Assembly (NCBI GenBank): GCA_034429745.1
Contig: DAOUFY010000108.1
Span: forward strand, 7,847 to 71,846
Direction: 5' to 3'
Length of the DNA: 64,000 nt
Origin: JBAXBF01 sp034429745
GTDB taxonomy: Bacteria; Chloroflexota; Anaerolineae; Anaerolineales; DRKV01
The position numbers and the translations under genes were made by a program. Below the pieces are notes generated by a model. That model had not been told where the DNA came from. It was given only the letters and a program-made list of their open reading frames with translations, and made no database searches. This document shows positions 61,026-64,000 of this stretch, in pieces; position 1 is the stretch's first letter, and each line of letters begins with the position of its first letter.

Positions 61026-63227
61026 ATGACAGACCAAGCAAATCAGCCTAATGCGGTCTATCACCAAAAACGTGAAGCACCGCGAAAACGCTCTTGTTTG
61101 TGGTGGGGAGTAGCTATTGCTTTAGGGGGAATAATCATCCTTGGCGTAGTAGGGGCTTTACTTGCTGCTTTAGTAATGTTCTTGCCGCCAAGATCTCCTG
61201 CAAGACCAGTAGTGGTGTTCAATCGTCCTCATTCGGGAGAACGGGTGGAAGTAGGGAGAGAATTATTTGTGGACGCTTTCGCTCGCGATCAAACGCGTCT
61301 CCAGCGGATTGAATTTTGGATTGATGGACGGCTTCATTTGGTAAAAGAGAGCCAGGATGAGGAAGGCGAGACAATGATCCCTTTGTTAACCGCCTGGCAA
61401 CCAATGAGCAGCGGAACACATGCATTAACGTTAAGAGCGGTAAACACGCAGGGCAGGCGTACTGTGGCGATGGTGCAAGTTGAAGCCTATGAGGCAAATG
61501 ATGCAGATAATGATGGAATTCAGGACAGCGAAGATGAATGCCCGAGTGAACCTAGTGCCTTAGCCGAGGGTTGTCCTTCGCCGAATGCTGGAGACACAGA
61601 TGGGGATGGATTGGAGGATAGTGCTGATGCATGTCCAAATGAGGCAGGCTCGCTGCAAGCACGCGGCTGTCCTGACCCGGATGGAGATGGTCTTATAGGA
61701 GATGAAGATGCTTGTCCAGAACAGGCAGGTTCAGCAGAAGAAAATGGATGCTTGCCAAACATAGAAGAAGGCAGCGAAGAGGCAGCTGATGATAGTGGGG
61801 GGCGAGAAGTGGCTGGAGAAGATGGGGCACCTATACCGCAGGATGAACCGCTCGTTGAAGAAGAGGATATGGAACGAGAGGGGGCGGTAGGAGGCGATCT
61901 TGGTTTGGATGAGATCCTTGAACCGTCTCCTGAAGGAACACCTGTCGAGATAGATGTTATTTCGTTTTATGCTCACCGCGGCGGAAGACCTTTTGATGGA
62001 GTGTATTGCTACTATCAGCTTATGGATAGCGGTTTGGAGCGCGTTCCGGTCGGAGATGATTTCTTCAGCATGGAAGGAGGAGCTCGTTATAATTTAGAGG
62101 ATTACTTAGGTGGAGCAAACAGCCGGTCAGTTACGGTGTCCGAAGGACAAGCTTTAACTGCTCATGTGGAGTGCAGTGCATATAACTTTTATCGTAGTGA
62201 CGAAGGAGAAGAGGCAGCTTATTTTGACTTAGGAGAGGTAAACATTTCACACGCTCAGGATGAGTGGAATGGAGTCCGCCGTTATGCCATTTCAACCAAT
62301 CGTCCTGATCCATCTAGTATGTTTTTGATTGAATATCGAGTTTGCTCTCCCACTTGTTCTGGCATACCGTTTCCTGCTCCTGTGCTTTCGATTGTTAATA
62401 GAGCAGATGGAAGACACCTTACATGGCGTTGGGATGGAGATCGCAATCAACTTGATGGATTTTTTATCTATATGAATGGTACTCGCCGGATAGTCGGCCC
62501 GGATACGACGGATATCCTGTTAGAGCCATATCGCGGTGGAGGAGGAATTACCTTACCTCCTTGTGGAGACTCGTATTTATATCACGTGAGTGCGTTTTTC
62601 GATTTTAACCCTTTTACTGGCATAGCGCGGCAAGAATCACCTCGTAGCAATGGGGTAAGTTTTATGGCTTCGCCGGAAAATGTAGCGGAATGCCCTTATA
62701 GGGTAAGGATAGTGTTTGAAAGACTGATTGTGCCGGATATCAGTGTGAATGATCAAGGGCAGCATGACTCGGTTGGTCCTGTAGCTGGTTTTATCAGTGT
62801 CTGGGCATCGAATGGGTCAAGCAGTCGGCTTTCTTTTCGCGGGGGAAATTGTCCGGGCATCCATCCGGCCTTTTGTTATGGAGTAAGGATTCGTCCCAAT
62901 TCGTCTATAAGTATAATGAGTCTATTTCAAGAAATAGCTGAACGCAAGAGTGAAGCTTGTGAACACGGTTCTTCTATGTGCGGGAATTATGAAGTTCCTT
63001 CACCACTCGTGAATTATGTGGATATTGAGATGGGGGGTGATGACGAATTAAGTATTGGAGCTCAGATCATTGACATTGACAGCAGAACTTCGGGAGCTGA
63101 TGTGCTCTTTGGGGCGTTCAAGGATCATATTCGCGGATCGGATTTTCGAGCGGTTGGAGAACAGACTTTAATAGATACAGCGAATAACATTGAATTACGT
63201 TATACTTTTTGGCTGCGAAGTGAATAA
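61026..63227 (+). CDS. large anchored surface protein with thrombospondin type 3 repeats
   Basis: A 733-aa protein anchored by one membrane helix at about residues 30-55. An Ig-like domain follows at about 60-160 (FWIDGRLHLV). Residues 160-245 hold three calcium-binding type 3 repeats of the form DADNDGIQDSEDECP and DGDGLEDSADACP. A Glu/Asp-rich linker leads to beta-rich regions of unknown family at about 300-730. AGGAGG sits eight bases before this ATG; a GTG two codons earlier is too close. It is 22 bp after the previous surface gene, so they form an operon. Confidence 0.85.
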   Translation: MTDQANQPNAVYHQKREAPRKRSCLWWGVAIALGGIIILGVVGALLAALVMFLPPRSPARPVVVFNRPHSGERVEVGRELFVDAFARDQTRLQRIEFWIDGRLHLVKESQDEEGETMIPLLTAWQPMSSGTHALTLRAVNTQGRRTVAMVQVEAYEANDADNDGIQDSEDECPSEPSALAEGCPSPNAGDTDGDGLEDSADACPNEAGSLQARGCPDPDGDGLIGDEDACPEQAGSAEENGCLPNIEEGSEEAADDSGGREVAGEDGAPIPQDEPLVEEEDMEREGAVGGDLGLDEILEPSPEGTPVEIDVISFYAHRGGRPFDGVYCYYQLMDSGLERVPVGDDFFSMEGGARYNLEDYLGGANSRSVTVSEGQALTAHVECSAYNFYRSDEGEEAAYFDLGEVNISHAQDEWNGVRRYAISTNRPDPSSMFLIEYRVCSPTCSGIPFPAPVLSIVNRADGRHLTWRWDGDRNQLDGFFIYMNGTRRIVGPDTTDILLEPYRGGGGITLPPCGDSYLYHVSAFFDFNPFTGIARQESPRSNGVSFMASPENVAECPYRVRIVFERLIVPDISVNDQGQHDSVGPVAGFISVWASNGSSSRLSFRGGNCPGIHPAFCYGVRIRPNSSISIMSLFQEIAERKSEACEHGSSMCGNYEVPSPLVNYVDIEMGGDDELSIGAQIIDIDSRTSGADVLFGAFKDHIRGSDFRAVGEQTLIDTANNIELRYTFWLRSE

Positions 63228-63244
63228 AAGATATCAGAAAGGTA

Positions 63245-63273
63245 TTGACTCATATAAAAAGGTTGTGTATAAT
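63245..63273 (+). promoter_or_regulatory. rRNA promoter P1
   Basis: TTGACT (63245-63250), a 17-bp spacer, then TATAAT (63268-63273). It starts 17 bp after the preceding gene and lies about 300 bp before 16S. Confidence 0.8.
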
Positions 63274-63335
63274 AAGGGTACATACAGAGAAGTCTAGCTC
63301 CACAAAGCAGATGGTTAAAAATGAATAGCAAGAAT

Positions 63336-63367
63336 AAATTACCGATGAAAAAAAGCATCGGTAATTT
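63336..63367 (+). repeat. perfect hairpin between tandem rRNA promoters
   Basis: AAATTACCGATG (63336-63347) pairs perfectly with CATCGGTAATTT (63356-63367) around an A-rich 8-nt loop. It lies downstream of P1 and upstream of P2. It lacks a T-tract, so it is not a typical terminator on this strand. It could be a protein-binding site or a leader stem. Confidence 0.75.
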
Positions 63368-63423
63368 CATCACCTTAAGAGGGCAAGCAGGGAAAAAGAA
63401 TAAAATTAATTTGGAAATTGCCC

Positions 63424-63451
63424 TTGACAAAAAAGTGGAAATGTATATAAT
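63424..63451 (+). promoter_or_regulatory. rRNA promoter P2
   Basis: TTGACA (63424-63429), a 16-bp spacer and TATAAT (63446-63451). It is followed near 63474-63487 by ACCTTAACAATTG, resembling the boxA antitermination element of rRNA leaders. Confidence 0.85.
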
Positions 63452-63569
63452 CAAGACTCGCTGTGTGTAACAGAACCTTAACAATTGAAAAGTGATAGGA
63501 AACAAGACCTCATCATTCAAGCAGAGTTAAAAAAGTAGAAACCAAGCATCAAATGATGCAAACAATTTT

Positions 63570-64000
<431 letters not shown>

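Noticed and set aside
63200..63520. A 106-codon minus-strand frame in the rRNA leader
   Set aside because: It covers both rRNA promoters and the hairpin on the other strand, and its product is AT-driven hydrophobic sequence without a family match.

Overview
The window looks like a chromosomal segment of a member of the Chloroflexota, most likely class Anaerolineae. This is inferred from the partial 16S rRNA at the right end, from many membrane-anchored proteins with Thr/Pro linkers of the TPTNTPLP type, and from gene content. Base composition is moderate and even. I see no insertion sequence, prophage, CRISPR array or clear island, so this is mostly core genome with lineage-specific surface and signalling genes.

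Layout. 1-2 kb: two permeases of a nucleoside-type ABC importer. 2-4.2 kb: an unknown protein, a lone flagellin behind a near-perfect sigma-28 promoter, and a small membrane protein. 4.2-8.1 kb: PPi-type phosphofructokinase, a Cys-rich anchored protein, a family 2 glycosyltransferase and a GNAT protein. 8.2-13.6 kb: tRNA-Asn, then an unusual cluster of response regulator, Glu-dehydrogenase paralog, PEP-synthase-like protein and canonical Glu dehydrogenase. 13.6-17 kb: a large PAS histidine kinase. 17.1-26.4 kb: a heme cluster, hemA-hemC-hemB-radical SAM-hemE-two DUF4491-like genes-hemY-hemL. 26.6-32.1 kb: a CheB-CheR-PAS fusion and a cytoplasmic histidine kinase. 32.3-36.9 kb: lipoprotein, mtaB, icd and a second lipoprotein. 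36.9-43.3 kb: an exonuclease-DinG helicase and mfd. 43.4-47.7 kb: a histidine kinase coupled to an exported sensor-like TPR protein. 47.8-56.4 kb: folC, lon, a lamin-tail protein, dnaX, ybaB, recR and a Ser/Thr kinase. 56.6-63.2 kb: two paralogous exported proteins, an MgtC-like protein and two large surface proteins. 63.2-64 kb: tandem rRNA promoters and the first ~430 nt of 16S rRNA.

The most interesting unit is 8.3-13.6 kb. The response regulator has Glu at the phosphoacceptor position and Pro in its acidic pocket. The first Glu dehydrogenase has lost the catalytic Lys of the GGxKGG motif. The next protein keeps the PEP-synthase ATP-binding part but lacks the phosphohistidine domain. The last gene is an intact Glu dehydrogenase, preceded by 16-bp direct repeats spaced about three helical turns apart. 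I infer a nitrogen/carbon switch built from degenerate enzymes around one active dehydrogenase. Other points to follow are the sigma-28 flagellin promoter, the DUF4491 pair inside the heme operon, a family of exported beta-sandwich-like proteins, and a perfect 12-bp hairpin between the two rRNA promoters.
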